Under the pieces are notes generated by a model. The model saw only the letters and a program-made list of their open reading frames with translations. It had not been told where the DNA came from and searched no databases. Below, in pieces: positions 18,784 to 27,771 of a stretch of 49,172 nt of DNA (position 1 is the first letter of the stretch; each line of letters starts with the position of its first letter). The stretch is from Parasporobacterium paucivorans DSM 15970. GTDB taxonomy: Bacteria > Bacillota > Clostridia > Lachnospirales > Lachnospiraceae. The DNA lies in NCBI RefSeq assembly GCF_900141895.1, contig NZ_FQYT01000023.1, positions 1 through 49,172 of the forward strand, given 5' to 3'. Both the position numbers and the translations under genes were made by a program.

Positions 18784-19731
18784 ATGGACACAAGAAAAAA
18801 CTTAAAAGGACGCAGTTTTCTGACACTGAAAGATTTTACGCCGGATGAGATCCAATATATGCTGGATCTGGCTGCAAACCTGAAGGCGAAGAAGAAAAAG
18901 GGAATAACGGGAACCACTCTGCAGGGAAAGAATGTGGCCCTGCTTTTTGAAAAGCCTTCTACCAGAACCAGATGTGCCTTTACGGTTGCCTGCATCGACG
19001 AGGGAGCCCATCCGGAATACCTGGGAAAAGACGATATCCAGCTTGGACACAAGGAAAGCGTGGAAGATACAGCCAGAGTTCTCGGAAGAATGTTTGACGG
19101 TATTGAATTCAGGGGATTTTCCCATGAAACCGTTGAAAAACTTGCAAAATACAGCGGTGTGCCTGTATGGAACGGCCTGACGGACACATACCACCCTACC
19201 CAGATTCTGGCGGATTTTCTGACCTTGATGGAAAACTTCGGGCATCTGAAGGGGCTCAACCTGGTGTATATAGGCGACGGAAGAAACAATATGGCCAACA
19301 GCATGCTGATCGGATCCGGAAAAATGGGCGTAAACATCACAATCATTGCGCCTAAGGAGCTGTGGCCGACCCAGGATATCGTGGATGTTGCCAAGGAATA
19401 TGCCCAGGAATCCGGAGCCCAGATCCTTGTCACGGATGAAGTGTCTGCCGTGAAGGACGCAGATGCAATCTATACGGACGTTTGGACTTCCATGGGTGAA
19501 GAGGACAAGGCAGCGGAAAGAATCGGGCTTCTGCAGCCGTACCAGGTAAACCGGGAACTGATGGAAATGACCGGCAAGAAGGAAACGATTTTCATGCATT
19601 GCCTGCCTGCTGTAAAAGGAAACGAAGTTACGGAAGAAGTATTTGAATCAGAGAAATCCGTAGTTTTCGATGAGGCTGAAAACCGCATGCATACTATTAA
19701 GGCAGTTATGGTAGCGACTTTGGGAAGATAA
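18784..19731 (+). CDS. argF: Ornithine carbamoyltransferase
   Basis: Transfers carbamoyl phosphate to ornithine to give citrulline, in arginine biosynthesis or, in reverse, in arginine catabolism. The 315-residue product has the carbamoyl-phosphate motif STRTRCAF, the DTYHPTQ block and the ornithine-binding HCLPA. A longer frame exists upstream, but ATG 18784 has AGGAGG 9 nt before it and gives the family N-terminus ([12 protein letters not shown]). No other arg gene is adjacent. The strong upstream hairpin at 18704-18750 may control it. Confidence 0.95.
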   Translation: MDTRKNLKGRSFLTLKDFTPDEIQYMLDLAANLKAKKKKGITGTTLQGKNVALLFEKPSTRTRCAFTVACIDEGAHPEYLGKDDIQLGHKESVEDTARVLGRMFDGIEFRGFSHETVEKLAKYSGVPVWNGLTDTYHPTQILADFLTLMENFGHLKGLNLVYIGDGRNNMANSMLIGSGKMGVNITIIAPKELWPTQDIVDVAKEYAQESGAQILVTDEVSAVKDADAIYTDVWTSMGEEDKAAERIGLLQPYQVNRELMEMTGKKETIFMHCLPAVKGNEVTEEVFESEKSVVFDEAENRMHTIKAVMVATLGR

Positions 19732-19743
19732 CGGTGGGACACC

Positions 19744-20028
19744 ATGAATATTAAGAGGAATATCAGACTGGTCCGGAAAATCTTTAACGTGCTGGATTTG
19801 GTGAATATAGTTCTGAGCGTAGTGATCATAGTACTGGGGATATTTATATTTGTTAATATCAGCGGAAATAAGGCGCTTTTTCCCGTACTCTTTCTGATGG
19901 CGTTTGTGCTGAATCTCTCAATCGCCTTCAGAGCCTGGCTCAATGACAATAAAGGAAGATATATAATCCAGCTTGTGATCAGCGCATTTCTTCTTTGCGT
20001 CACATTTTTAGGATTTATTGCAGTCTGA
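19744..20028 (+). CDS. Small membrane protein of unknown function
   Basis: A 94-residue hydrophobic protein with three predicted transmembrane segments (about 18-38, 44-63 and 73-92), separated by short loops. The N-terminus is basic (MNIKRNIRLVRK). I do not recognise the family. It starts 12 nt after argF and is followed 13 nt later by the next small gene, so it is probably part of the argF to coaX transcript. Confidence 0.7.
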   Translation: MNIKRNIRLVRKIFNVLDLVNIVLSVVIIVLGIFIFVNISGNKALFPVLFLMAFVLNLSIAFRAWLNDNKGRYIIQLVISAFLLCVTFLGFIAV

Positions 20029-20041
20029 TGGAGGAACAATC

Positions 20042-20368
20042 ATGAACAGGGAAAATGTGGTGCTCTGCGCATCGAATTTTTATGAAAAGAAATATTACTT
20101 TAACGAGGATTACGCATTGCTGCCGCAGATTGTAAGGGACGAACTCAAAATTATGTGCGTTACCTTCACGGAGGATATCGGCGGGATACTGACGTTGGAG
20201 TTTGATAAGAAAGGCAGCCTGCAGTTTCAGGTCAACTTTGATGAAGAAGATCTGTTCTTCGATGAGATTGGCTGTGAATTGAAAATAAAGCAACTGCAAC
20301 AGGAAAAACAGGAACTTTTCGAGTCCCTGGAAGAATTTAACCGGGTTTTTTTCCGGGATGCTGAATGA
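20042..20368 (+). CDS. Conserved hypothetical protein (DUF6145-like)
   Basis: A 108-residue soluble acidic protein. ATG 20042 is chosen over an earlier in-frame start because GGAGG lies 7 nt upstream. The sequence (ENVVLCASNFYEKKYYFNED, ELKIMCVTFTEDIGGILTLEF) resembles, from memory, a Lachnospiraceae family named DUF6145. The C-terminus is a predicted helix rich in Gln/Glu. No catalytic motif is visible and the function is unknown. It precedes coaX by 18 nt. Confidence 0.75.
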   Translation: MNRENVVLCASNFYEKKYYFNEDYALLPQIVRDELKIMCVTFTEDIGGILTLEFDKKGSLQFQVNFDEEDLFFDEIGCELKIKQLQQEKQELFESLEEFNRVFFRDAE

Positions 20369-20386
20369 TTTGTGGAGGAATAAGAT

Positions 20387-21157
20387 ATGCTGCTGGCGAT
20401 AGATGCAGGGAATACAAATATAACGATTGCGGTATTTGAAAAAGAAAAGATGGTCGCATCTTTCCGGCTGACAACCAAAATCCCAAGAACCTCGGATGAA
20501 TATGGTCTGCTGATGCTGGACCTGCTTGCCCATAATAAAATTGATGCAACAAAGATTGACAGTGTCGTCATCGCCTCTGTCGTTCCAAACATCATGCATT
20601 CTCTGAACAATGGGATTACCCATTATCTGAAGACCAAACCGCTGATCCTGGGACCGGGGACAAAGACCGGCATCAAACTGACCAGTGCGAATCCGCATGA
20701 AATCGGGGCGGACCGAATCGCGGATGTGGTTGGGGCCTACGAGATATACGGAGGGCCTCTCATCGTGGTGGACTTTGGCACCGCGACAACCTATGATTTC
20801 GTAACAGCAGACGGAACCTTCGCGACCGGAATAACCTGTCCGGGCATCCGAACGGCCGCCCAGGCTCTGTGGCAGAATGCGGCGCAGATACCGGAAATCG
20901 AGATAAAAAAACCTACTTCCATCATGGCAAAGGATACGGTGACCAGCATACAGGCAGGCCTTGTGTACGGGTGCATCGGCCAGACGGAATACATCATAGA
21001 CAAAATCAAGGAAGAGGCCGGCATACCGGGGATAAAAACGGTGGCCACCGGCGGACTTGGAAAAATAATCGCGGATGCAACCAATAAAATCGATATATAT
21101 GACAGCGGCCTGACCTTACATGGCCTGCGTCTCATCTATAATAAAAACAAGAAATAA
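20387..21157 (+). CDS. coaX: Type III pantothenate kinase
   Basis: Phosphorylates pantothenate, the first step of coenzyme A synthesis. The type III enzyme is an acetate/sugar-kinase-fold protein insensitive to CoA. The 256-residue product has the phosphate motif [11 protein letters not shown], the [10 protein letters not shown] block, the [11 protein letters not shown] motif and the [10 protein letters not shown] segment. Start ATG follows GTGGAGG. It is followed 8 nt later by dusB. Confidence 0.95.
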   Translation: MLLAIDAGNTNITIAVFEKEKMVASFRLTTKIPRTSDEYGLLMLDLLAHNKIDATKIDSVVIASVVPNIMHSLNNGITHYLKTKPLILGPGTKTGIKLTSANPHEIGADRIADVVGAYEIYGGPLIVVDFGTATTYDFVTADGTFATGITCPGIRTAAQALWQNAAQIPEIEIKKPTSIMAKDTVTSIQAGLVYGCIGQTEYIIDKIKEEAGIPGIKTVATGGLGKIIADATNKIDIYDSGLTLHGLRLIYNKNKK

Positions 21158-21165
21158 GAGCGGAT

Positions 21166-22119
21166 ATGAAGATAGGCAATTTAGAAGTAAAGAACAATCT
21201 ATTCCTGGGGCCCATGGCTGGCGTAACGGATCTATCCTTCCGCCAGCTGTGCAGGGAACAGGGCTGCGGCTTTTCCTGTACGGAAATGGTAAGCGCCAAG
21301 GCCATTGTATATGAAAACAAAAGAACAATAGAGCTCATTAAGACAAACGAAAATGACAGTCCCCTGGGAATCCAGCTATTTGGATCAGAACCGGAAATCA
21401 TGGCCAGGGCTGCGGCTCTGATTGAGGATGACAGCTTCGAGCTTTTTGACATCAACATGGGCTGCCCGGTTTCCAAAATCGTAAACAACCAGGAGGGCTC
21501 GGCCCTGATGAAGGACCCGAAGCTTGTGGGGGAAATCGTATCAGCCATGGTGCGTGCCGTTTCCAAACCGGTCACGGTGAAAATCCGCAAGGGCTTTGAT
21601 GATGAGAACATAAACGCAGTGGAAATCGCCCAAATCGCTGAAGGTGCAGGTGCCTCGGCGGTTGCGGTCCACGGCAGGACCCGGACGCAGTTCTATTCGG
21701 GGGAGGCAGACTGGGAAATTATCCGGCAGGTAAAAGAGGCGGTTTCCATTCCCGTTATCGCCAACGGAGACGTCCGGGACGGGGCTTCCGCGCGGAAAAT
21801 ACAGGAAGTCACCGGATGCGACGGAATCATGATCGGCAGGGCGGCAAAAGGAAATCCATGGGTATTCTCCCAGATCAGGCAATATCTGGAAACGGGCACG
21901 GAGCCGGAAAAACCTTCCCTGGAAGAGGTCAAAGACACCATTCTGCGCCATGCGCGGATGCAGGTTGCGTATAAGGGCGAATATATCGGAATCCGGGAGA
22001 TGCGCAAGCACATGACCTGGTATGTTGCCGGATTTCCCCATTCCGCAAGACTCAGAAGCCAGGTAAACGCAGTCGAGACCTTCGAGGAGCTGGTTGGGAT
22101 TCTTGACATAATACATTGA
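21166..22119 (+). CDS. dusB: tRNA-dihydrouridine synthase
   Basis: FMN- and NADPH-dependent enzyme that reduces uridine to dihydrouridine in the tRNA D-loop. The 317-residue product has the FMN-barrel start LGPMAGVTDLSFR, the active-site cysteine in INMGCPVSKI, VKIRKGFDD and the phosphate-binding GIMIGRAAKGNPWVF. The start ATG follows AGAGCGGAT, a weak ribosome site, so it may be coupled to coaX. The coaX-dusB-greA-lysS order is common in Clostridia. A near-perfect promoter for greA lies in its last codons. Confidence 0.95.
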   Translation: MKIGNLEVKNNLFLGPMAGVTDLSFRQLCREQGCGFSCTEMVSAKAIVYENKRTIELIKTNENDSPLGIQLFGSEPEIMARAAALIEDDSFELFDINMGCPVSKIVNNQEGSALMKDPKLVGEIVSAMVRAVSKPVTVKIRKGFDDENINAVEIAQIAEGAGASAVAVHGRTRTQFYSGEADWEIIRQVKEAVSIPVIANGDVRDGASARKIQEVTGCDGIMIGRAAKGNPWVFSQIRQYLETGTEPEKPSLEEVKDTILRHARMQVAYKGEYIGIREMRKHMTWYVAGFPHSARLRSQVNAVETFEELVGILDIIH

Positions 22120-22131
22120 GTATATTATAAT
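22103..22131 (+). promoter_or_regulatory. Full-consensus sigma-A promoter upstream of greA
   Basis: TTGACA (22103-22108), exactly 17 nt, then TATAAT (22126-22131): a 12/12 match to consensus. The -35 lies inside the dusB coding sequence. Predicted start is near 22138, right at the foot of the next hairpin. Confidence 0.85.
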
Positions 22132-22138
22132 ACTCTGA

Positions 22139-22169
22139 AAGTTGCAGAACCGTCTGCGCTTGTTTTTTT
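22139..22169 (+). terminator. Intrinsic terminator-like hairpin in the greA leader
   Basis: A stem of nine pairs with one bulge (arms 22139-22148 and 22153-22161, loop ACCG) is followed by G and seven T residues. It can end the dusB transcript. It also lies immediately downstream of the consensus promoter, so it could terminate greA transcripts after about 30 nt. Confidence 0.65.
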
Positions 22170-22217
22170 AATGAAAAAAACAATATGTGCGGGATAATAT
22201 ATAATAGGGAAGGATGT

Positions 22218-22706
22218 ATGAACATGATAGAGAAGAAAAATATATTGACGTATGAGGGACTCACGAGACTGGAGGGCGAACTGCAGGATCTGAAAGTGGT
22301 AAAACGTAAGCAGGTAGCGGAGAAAATCAAGGAAGCCAGGGAGCAGGGCGATCTTTCCGAGAATGCAGAATACGATGCTGCAAAGGACGAGCAGAGAGAT
22401 ATCGAGACAAGAATCGAGGAACTCGAGAAAATCCTCAAAAATGCCGAAGTGGTTGACGAGGACGAAGTGGATCTCGGTAAAATCAACATCGGATGCATGG
22501 TAAAACTTCTGGACAAAATTGACCAGGAAGAAGTAATTTTCAGAATCGTCGGATCAACAGAAGCCAACAGCATACAGCGTAAAATCTCCAATGAATCACC
22601 GGTAGGGAAAGCCCTTATCGGTAAAAAAGTCGGCCAGGTGGTGGACGTGGAGACTCAGGCAGGAACCTTGAGATATAAAGTACTCGATATACAGCGGGTA
22701 AAATAA
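22218..22706 (+). CDS. greA: Transcription elongation factor GreA
   Basis: GreA rescues backtracked RNA polymerase by stimulating transcript cleavage through the secondary channel. The 162-residue protein has the N-terminal coiled coil with the conserved tip ENAEYDAAKDEQ (acidic residues) and the C-terminal FKBP-like domain ending SPVGKALIGKKVGQVVDVE. GGGAAGG sits before two possible starts, ATG 22218 and ATG 22224. Either gives a normal GreA. It lies 13 nt before the lysS start. Confidence 0.94.
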   Translation: MNMIEKKNILTYEGLTRLEGELQDLKVVKRKQVAEKIKEAREQGDLSENAEYDAAKDEQRDIETRIEELEKILKNAEVVDEDEVDLGKINIGCMVKLLDKIDQEEVIFRIVGSTEANSIQRKISNESPVGKALIGKKVGQVVDVETQAGTLRYKVLDIQRVK

Positions 22707-22719
22707 AGGAGTGAAAATT

Positions 22720-24213
22720 TTGTCAGCACAGGAAAATAACGAAACTAAGCAGCAGGAGCTCAGCGAACTGCTGATGGTCCGCAGAAACAAATTATCAGAA
22801 TTTATCGCAGAGGGAAAAAACCCTTTTGAAATAATGAAATACGATGTAAGCCACCACAGCCAGGATATCAAGGGGAATTTTGACACCCTTGCGGATGCGG
22901 AAGTAAGCATAGCCGGAAGAATCATGTCCAAAAGAATCATGGGAAAGGCATCCTTTACCAACGTTCAGGACGTGCAGGGAACCATACAGCTGTACGTGGC
23001 AAGAGACTGTATCGGACAGGATTCCTATGCTGACTTCAAAAAATATGATATCGGCGATATCATCGGCGTTAAAGGAAAGGTTTTCAAGACCAAGACGGAA
23101 GAAATCTCCATCCACGCAGAAGAAATCGTTCTTCTTTCAAAGAGCCTTCAGATTCTGCCGGAGAAATTCCATGGCCTGACCAATACGGATATACGTTACA
23201 GACAGAGGCACGTGGATCTGATAATGAACCAGGAGGTCAAAGAGACCTTTATCCGCCGTTCGAAAATCATCACCGAAATCAGGAAACACCTGGATGCGCA
23301 GGGATTTATGGAAGTAGAGACGCCGATTCTGGTGCAGAATGCCGGCGGAGCGGCCGCAAAACCGTTCCTGACCCATTACAACGCATTGGATGAAGATGTG
23401 CATCTGCGCATCTCTCTTGAATTATATCTGAAACGACTGATTATCGGAGGACTGGAAAAGGTTTATGAAATCGGAAGGGTATTCAGAAATGAAGGACTCT
23501 CCACGAGACATAACCCGGAGTTCACACTTCTTGAATTATACCAGGCTTATACCGACTATTACGGCATGATGGATCTGTGCGAGAACCTTTTCAGGGCCGT
23601 GGCACAAAACGTCCTGGGCTCAATGGTTATCAGCTATCAGGGCACGGAAATCGACTTATCCCAGCCTTTTGAACGCCTTACCATGGCGGAAGCTTTAAAG
23701 AAATACTCAGGTATTGATTTCAGCGGGATAAAGACCGAGGAAGAAGCAAAAGCCCTGGCCGACAAAAACAACGTACACTACGAAAAAAGACATAAAAAAG
23801 GAGATATCCTCAACATTCTGTTTGATGAATTTGTAGAGGATAAGCTGATCCAGCCTACATTCATACTGGATCATCCGGTGGAAACATCCCCACTGGCCAT
23901 GAAAAAGCCGGGAGATCCGGAATACACCGAAAGATTCGAGCTTTACATCACAGGCCGGGAGATGGCAAATGCATTCTCAGAACTGAATGACCCGATTGAC
24001 CAGAGGGAAAGGTTTGAAGCCCAGGAAGAATTGAAGGCCCAGGGGGACGAGGAAGCAAACAGCGTGGATGAGGATTTCCTTAACGCCATGGAAATCGGCA
24101 TGCCTCCGACAGGCGGAATCGGAATCGGAATTGACCGTCTTGTCATGCTGTTTACGGATTCTGACGCAATCAGGGATGTGCTTCTCTTCCCGACCATGAA
24201 GACAAAAGAGTAG
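22720..24213 (+). CDS. lysS: Lysyl-tRNA synthetase (class II)
   Basis: Charges tRNA-Lys. The 497-residue class II enzyme has an N-terminal OB-fold anticodon-binding domain (VSIAGRIMSKRIMGKASF), the class-defining RYRQRHVDLI, motif 2 FRNEGLSTRHNPEFT and motif 3 GGIGIGIDRLVMLFTDS. No ATG starts the gene. A GTG at 22711 overlaps the ribosome site, whereas TTG 22720 has AAAGGAG 8 nt upstream, so TTG is preferred. The C-terminus ends with VLLFPTMKTKE. Confidence 0.95.
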   Translation: MSAQENNETKQQELSELLMVRRNKLSEFIAEGKNPFEIMKYDVSHHSQDIKGNFDTLADAEVSIAGRIMSKRIMGKASFTNVQDVQGTIQLYVARDCIGQDSYADFKKYDIGDIIGVKGKVFKTKTEEISIHAEEIVLLSKSLQILPEKFHGLTNTDIRYRQRHVDLIMNQEVKETFIRRSKIITEIRKHLDAQGFMEVETPILVQNAGGAAAKPFLTHYNALDEDVHLRISLELYLKRLIIGGLEKVYEIGRVFRNEGLSTRHNPEFTLLELYQAYTDYYGMMDLCENLFRAVAQNVLGSMVISYQGTEIDLSQPFERLTMAEALKKYSGIDFSGIKTEEEAKALADKNNVHYEKRHKKGDILNILFDEFVEDKLIQPTFILDHPVETSPLAMKKPGDPEYTERFELYITGREMANAFSELNDPIDQRERFEAQEELKAQGDEEANSVDEDFLNAMEIGMPPTGGIGIGIDRLVMLFTDSDAIRDVLLFPTMKTKE

Positions 24214-24237
24214 ACCGTAATTCCGGGAGGGATGACC

Positions 24238-24690
24238 ATGCTTAATGAAGAGAAAATAAAACTAATGACAAAATTAGCTTTATATGAACAGAAAAAAGGC
24301 AGTGCCGCCTTTCGGGCGAATAAGTATTACAGGGCTGACTTTGTCACTCTGCATGTCATAGCATCAGCCATTGCGGCAACAATAAGCTTTCTGCTGTTGT
24401 TGCTTATTTGGGTGATAGTGAAAGTGGATTATCTGATGCAGAACCTGACGAACCTGAACATTGTGTCCATGGGCGTGAAAGCTGCGGTAATTTTCGTAAT
24501 ATTGTTGATTTTTTATATGGTTTTATCGTATTATTTATTTACAAAGAAGTATGTGGACATAAAGAGCGAGTTGATTTCTTATAACGAAAATCTTAAAGAA
24601 CTCCATAAGATAAACAATAAGGAAGAAAAGGCAAAGAAAGAAAAGCTTATGGGAGGGTACGACATTGATGGCGAAAATTTTAATGATTAA
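24238..24690 (+). CDS. Uncharacterised two-TM membrane protein
   Basis: A 150-residue protein with a short cytoplasmic N-terminus (MLNEEKIKLMTKLALYEQKKG), two strong transmembrane helices at about 40-62 and 77-102, and a charged C-terminal helix rich in Lys/Glu. ATG 24238 is chosen because GGGAGG lies 7 nt upstream. An ATG at 24232 is too close. I do not recognise the family. It overlaps the next membrane-protein gene and belongs to the same transcription unit as cdaA, so a role connected with the c-di-AMP and envelope module is possible but unproven. Confidence 0.75.
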   Translation: MLNEEKIKLMTKLALYEQKKGSAAFRANKYYRADFVTLHVIASAIAATISFLLLLLIWVIVKVDYLMQNLTNLNIVSMGVKAAVIFVILLIFYMVLSYYLFTKKYVDIKSELISYNENLKELHKINNKEEKAKKEKLMGGYDIDGENFND

Positions 24691-25639
24691 GGAACTTGCC
24701 AAGCAGATATACAACAGACATGAAAGATATGTGACAATGGGGCTCCGTTTTCTGTTGGTGCTTTGTTCACTTTTTGTTATCAGCTTTTTTGCCGGGTTCA
24801 GTTCAATATTTTCCAATCCGCTTATAATAGTGGTGGTTGCCATCGTATGCGCGTTTTTACCAATGAATATAGATCTGCTGGTGATTCTGCTGGTGATCCT
24901 TGCGCACTTTTATGCACTCGCGCCTGAGGTTGCCCTGGCCGCCATACTGATTTTTATAGTAATGTATCTTATGTATTTCCGGTACACGTTTCAATACAGC
25001 CTGGCTGTAATGCTGCTTCCAGTCCTGTTCTTTCTCAAGATACCGCTGGTAGTACCCCTTATTCTGGGATGTGTGGCCACACCGGTTACGATTATTCCTA
25101 CCATATTCGGGGCAATCATATATTTTATGCTGCAGTACGCCTCGGAAAGTGCCTCTCTTCTCAACAGCCTTTCTTCCGGCTCAGGAGTCACGAAGATGAC
25201 GATGCTGTTCGATGCGGTATTTTCCAACCAGGTGTTTTACCTGACCGTTATCGCCCTTGCAGCCGCCCTGACGGTAGTTTATGCCATCCGGAGAATGTCG
25301 GTGAATTACGCTCCTCTGGTTGCTGTGTCCGCAGGCGGGCTTGCAAATGTCATCATCATGCTGGGAGGCTATATTGCCCTTGGATTGTCAAAACAGATTT
25401 CAATTGCGGCAGTAATAGTGGGCTCCATCGTAGCTGTCGGTGTGGGGTATGTGATACAGGCGGTGGTGTTTTCTGTAGATTATTCCAGGACAGAATACAC
25501 CCAGTTTGAAGACGAGGATTTCATTTACTATGTAAAGGCTGTTCCCAAGGTATCCCTGGGCGCCCAGAAGGTAAACGTCAAGAGGATCAATGTACAGAGA
25601 ATCAATGTACAGAGAATCAAAGGAAGAAACAAGCGGTAG
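24668..25639 (+). CDS. Uncharacterised polytopic membrane protein
   Basis: A 323-residue protein with about eight transmembrane helices (roughly residues 25-290), followed by a cytoplasmic tail with EDEDFIYYVKAVPKVSLG. The tail ends in a basic, repeated stretch (INVQR units) encoded by a 15-bp tandem repeat. GGGAGGG lies 10 nt before ATG 24668, and a TTG at 24665 is an alternative. It overlaps the upstream gene by 23 nt and ends 26 nt before cdaA. No transporter or enzyme signature is visible to me. Its invariant-looking placement beside cdaA suggests a partner in the same operon. Confidence 0.75.
   Translation: MAKILMIKELAKQIYNRHERYVTMGLRFLLVLCSLFVISFFAGFSSIFSNPLIIVVVAIVCAFLPMNIDLLVILLVILAHFYALAPEVALAAILIFIVMYLMYFRYTFQYSLAVMLLPVLFFLKIPLVVPLILGCVATPVTIIPTIFGAIIYFMLQYASESASLLNSLSSGSGVTKMTMLFDAVFSNQVFYLTVIALAAALTVVYAIRRMSVNYAPLVAVSAGGLANVIIMLGGYIALGLSKQISIAAVIVGSIVAVGVGYVIQAVVFSVDYSRTEYTQFEDEDFIYYVKAVPKVSLGAQKVNVKRINVQRINVQRIKGRNKR
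25583..25627 (+). repeat. 15-bp tandem repeat, three units
   Basis: Units at 25583-25597 and 25598-25612 differ at one base (AGGATC/AGAATC start), and a partial third unit follows at 25613. In frame, each encodes RINVQ, giving a basic C-terminal tail to the membrane protein. Confidence 0.85.
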
Positions 25640-25665
25640 CAGCATTAAAGGAAGAAGGATAACCG

Positions 25666-26544
25666 ATGGAAATATTTAACGCAATCACATATTTTTTTGA
25701 AAAATATTTTGCATTTCCTTCTATATCTGTAACGGATATTGTTGAAATTGTCATAATTTCATTTTTGTTTTATGAATTTATTATATGGATAAAAAGGACC
25801 AAGGCGTGGACGCTGGTTAAGGGTATCGCAGTTGTCCTTATTTTCACGCTCTTGGCCTTAATTTTTAATCTGACGACCATTCTCTGGATTGCGGAAAAAA
25901 CGTTTAATGTGGGCGTCATTGCCATTATAATCGTTTTCCAGCCGGAGCTTAGGAAGGTCCTGGAGCAGCTGGGCCGGAAAAATATATTCGGTACTCTGTT
26001 TCCCGGCGATGAATCCAAAAATGTAAGCCAGAGGTTTAAGGACATTACCGTGAACGAAATCGTAAAGGCTGTCCTGGAAATGAGCAGGGATAAGACGGGG
26101 GCGCTTATAGTCATTGAGCAGGAGGTAATCCTGACGGATTATGAACGTACCGGAATCACCATAGATGCAGCACTGAGCAGCCAGCTTCTGGTCAATATTT
26201 TCGAACATAATACTCCGCTTCATGATGGGGCGGTTATTATCCGGGGAGACCGGATCGCGTCTGCGACCTGTTACCTTCCTCTGTCGGATAACATGGAGCT
26301 CAGCAAGGAGCTGGGAACCCGTCACCGGGCTGCTGTGGGAATCAGCGAGGCAACGGACGCTCTTACCATCGTGGTTTCGGAGGAGACCGGCAAAATTTCC
26401 ATTACACTGGGCGGAAAGCTGCTGCGCGATCTGGACGGGGAGAGCCTGAAAAAGAAACTGGTTTATGTGCAGAACAAGTCTATTGACGTGAAACGTTTCA
26501 GATTCTGGAAGGGAAGAAGAGGCCATGAGAAAACTCCTGACTAA
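25666..26544 (+). CDS. cdaA: Diadenylate cyclase CdaA (c-di-AMP synthase)
   Basis: Makes cyclic di-AMP from two ATP at the membrane. c-di-AMP controls potassium, osmotic balance and wall integrity. The 292-residue protein has three N-terminal transmembrane helices (about 18-95) and a DisA_N catalytic domain. The DGA motif is in NTPLHDGAVIIRGDR and the RHR motif in LGTRHRAAVGISE, both intact. Start ATG follows AAAGGAAG. It overlaps cdaR by 20 nt. The cdaA-cdaR-glmM order is the classic Firmicute arrangement, here with an extra HPr-like gene inserted. Confidence 0.96.
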   Translation: MEIFNAITYFFEKYFAFPSISVTDIVEIVIISFLFYEFIIWIKRTKAWTLVKGIAVVLIFTLLALIFNLTTILWIAEKTFNVGVIAIIIVFQPELRKVLEQLGRKNIFGTLFPGDESKNVSQRFKDITVNEIVKAVLEMSRDKTGALIVIEQEVILTDYERTGITIDAALSSQLLVNIFEHNTPLHDGAVIIRGDRIASATCYLPLSDNMELSKELGTRHRAAVGISEATDALTIVVSEETGKISITLGGKLLRDLDGESLKKKLVYVQNKSIDVKRFRFWKGRRGHEKTPD

Positions 26545-27769
26545 CAATATCGGTATTAAGCTGCTGTCCATTGTGTTTGCGGTTATCCTCTGGCTGGTGG
26601 TTGTGAATATTGACGATCCTTCCGTTACGAAGACCATAACGGGGATTCCGATTACAATACTAAACGAAGATTCCATTACCGCACATGATTATGTCTACAC
26701 GGTGACATCCGGGGAGACCGCCACGGTCCGTGTGAAGGGTCCCCGTTCCATACTGGATAATCTGGATAAGACCGATTTTACGGCCACGGCAGACTTTTCA
26801 GAAATGTCCATCACCAACTCCGTGTATGCTACTGTGGAGCTGACGGATGAAAATGCTAAATATTCGAGCAAGATCGAGTTCTTAAGGAATTCAAGCGTAA
26901 TGAGCATCCAGCTGGAAAGCATCCAGACCAAAGAGATGAATGTGACAGTCACTTACAGCGGGAACCCGGAAGAAGGTTTTGCTGTGGGTACCCAGGAACT
27001 ATCCGTTCCTTCCGTGGTTGTATCTGCACCGGAATCCATCCTTAAGACTATTTCCAGCGTCGAAATCAATATAGATACGACTGGTAAAAATGCAGAGTTT
27101 ACGACCTATGAGGAACCGGTCCTTAAAACGGCGGACGGGGTAACCATAGATTACAGCGACAATGTAACCATAAGCAGCAGCCGGATATCCGCAAAAGTCA
27201 TTATGCACCGCATTAAAGAAGTACCCCTTGTCTTCCAGACAGTCGGAACGCCTGCAGAAGGATATGCATTCCTGGAACTGGATTATGAACCGACATCCGT
27301 CAGTGTCCATGGACTCCAGGAGAGTCTGGATGGACTGGCAAGCCTGGTGATTTCTGGAACACCTATAAACATAGAGGGTGCCAGGGAAAACGTTACGGTT
27401 CAGATAGATATAAGCCAGTATCTTCCTGCAGGGGTGATGCTGCAGGATGAAAACCAGAAGATGATAAATGTGACGGCTGTGATTCAGGGACCTGTCAGTC
27501 AGATCTTTACGCTGGATCCATCGGCTATAACCCTGCAGAATACACCTGCCGGATATACGGCAAAGATTACCACATCTTCCATCCAGGCATCCCTGCAGGG
27601 GACTGCCACAACCCTGGACCAGCTGAGCAAGAGCGGGCTGACCGGCTATCTGGATCTGTCTGCCGCCAAGGCAGGAGCAAATGAGGTAAATCTGAAACTG
27701 AACCTGCCAGCCGGGGTGACAATGGAGAAGGCCGTGGATATAACGGTGGAACTGACTCAGGGAGGATGA
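26525..27769 (+). CDS. cdaR: YbbR-domain protein CdaR
   Basis: CdaR modulates CdaA activity from outside the membrane. The 414-residue protein has an N-terminal signal anchor (NNIGIKLLSIVFAVILWLVV) and then about four YbbR repeats of roughly 80-85 residues (about 45-410), visible as recurring GIPI/VPL starts and Val-rich strands. The start lies within the cdaA 3' end, so translation is coupled. The stop overlaps the start region of the HPr-like gene (ATGA). Confidence 0.93.
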   Translation: MRKLLTNNIGIKLLSIVFAVILWLVVVNIDDPSVTKTITGIPITILNEDSITAHDYVYTVTSGETATVRVKGPRSILDNLDKTDFTATADFSEMSITNSVYATVELTDENAKYSSKIEFLRNSSVMSIQLESIQTKEMNVTVTYSGNPEEGFAVGTQELSVPSVVVSAPESILKTISSVEINIDTTGKNAEFTTYEEPVLKTADGVTIDYSDNVTISSSRISAKVIMHRIKEVPLVFQTVGTPAEGYAFLELDYEPTSVSVHGLQESLDGLASLVISGTPINIEGARENVTVQIDISQYLPAGVMLQDENQKMINVTAVIQGPVSQIFTLDPSAITLQNTPAGYTAKITTSSIQASLQGTATTLDQLSKSGLTGYLDLSAAKAGANEVNLKLNLPAGVTMEKAVDITVELTQGG

Positions 27770-27771
27770 GA

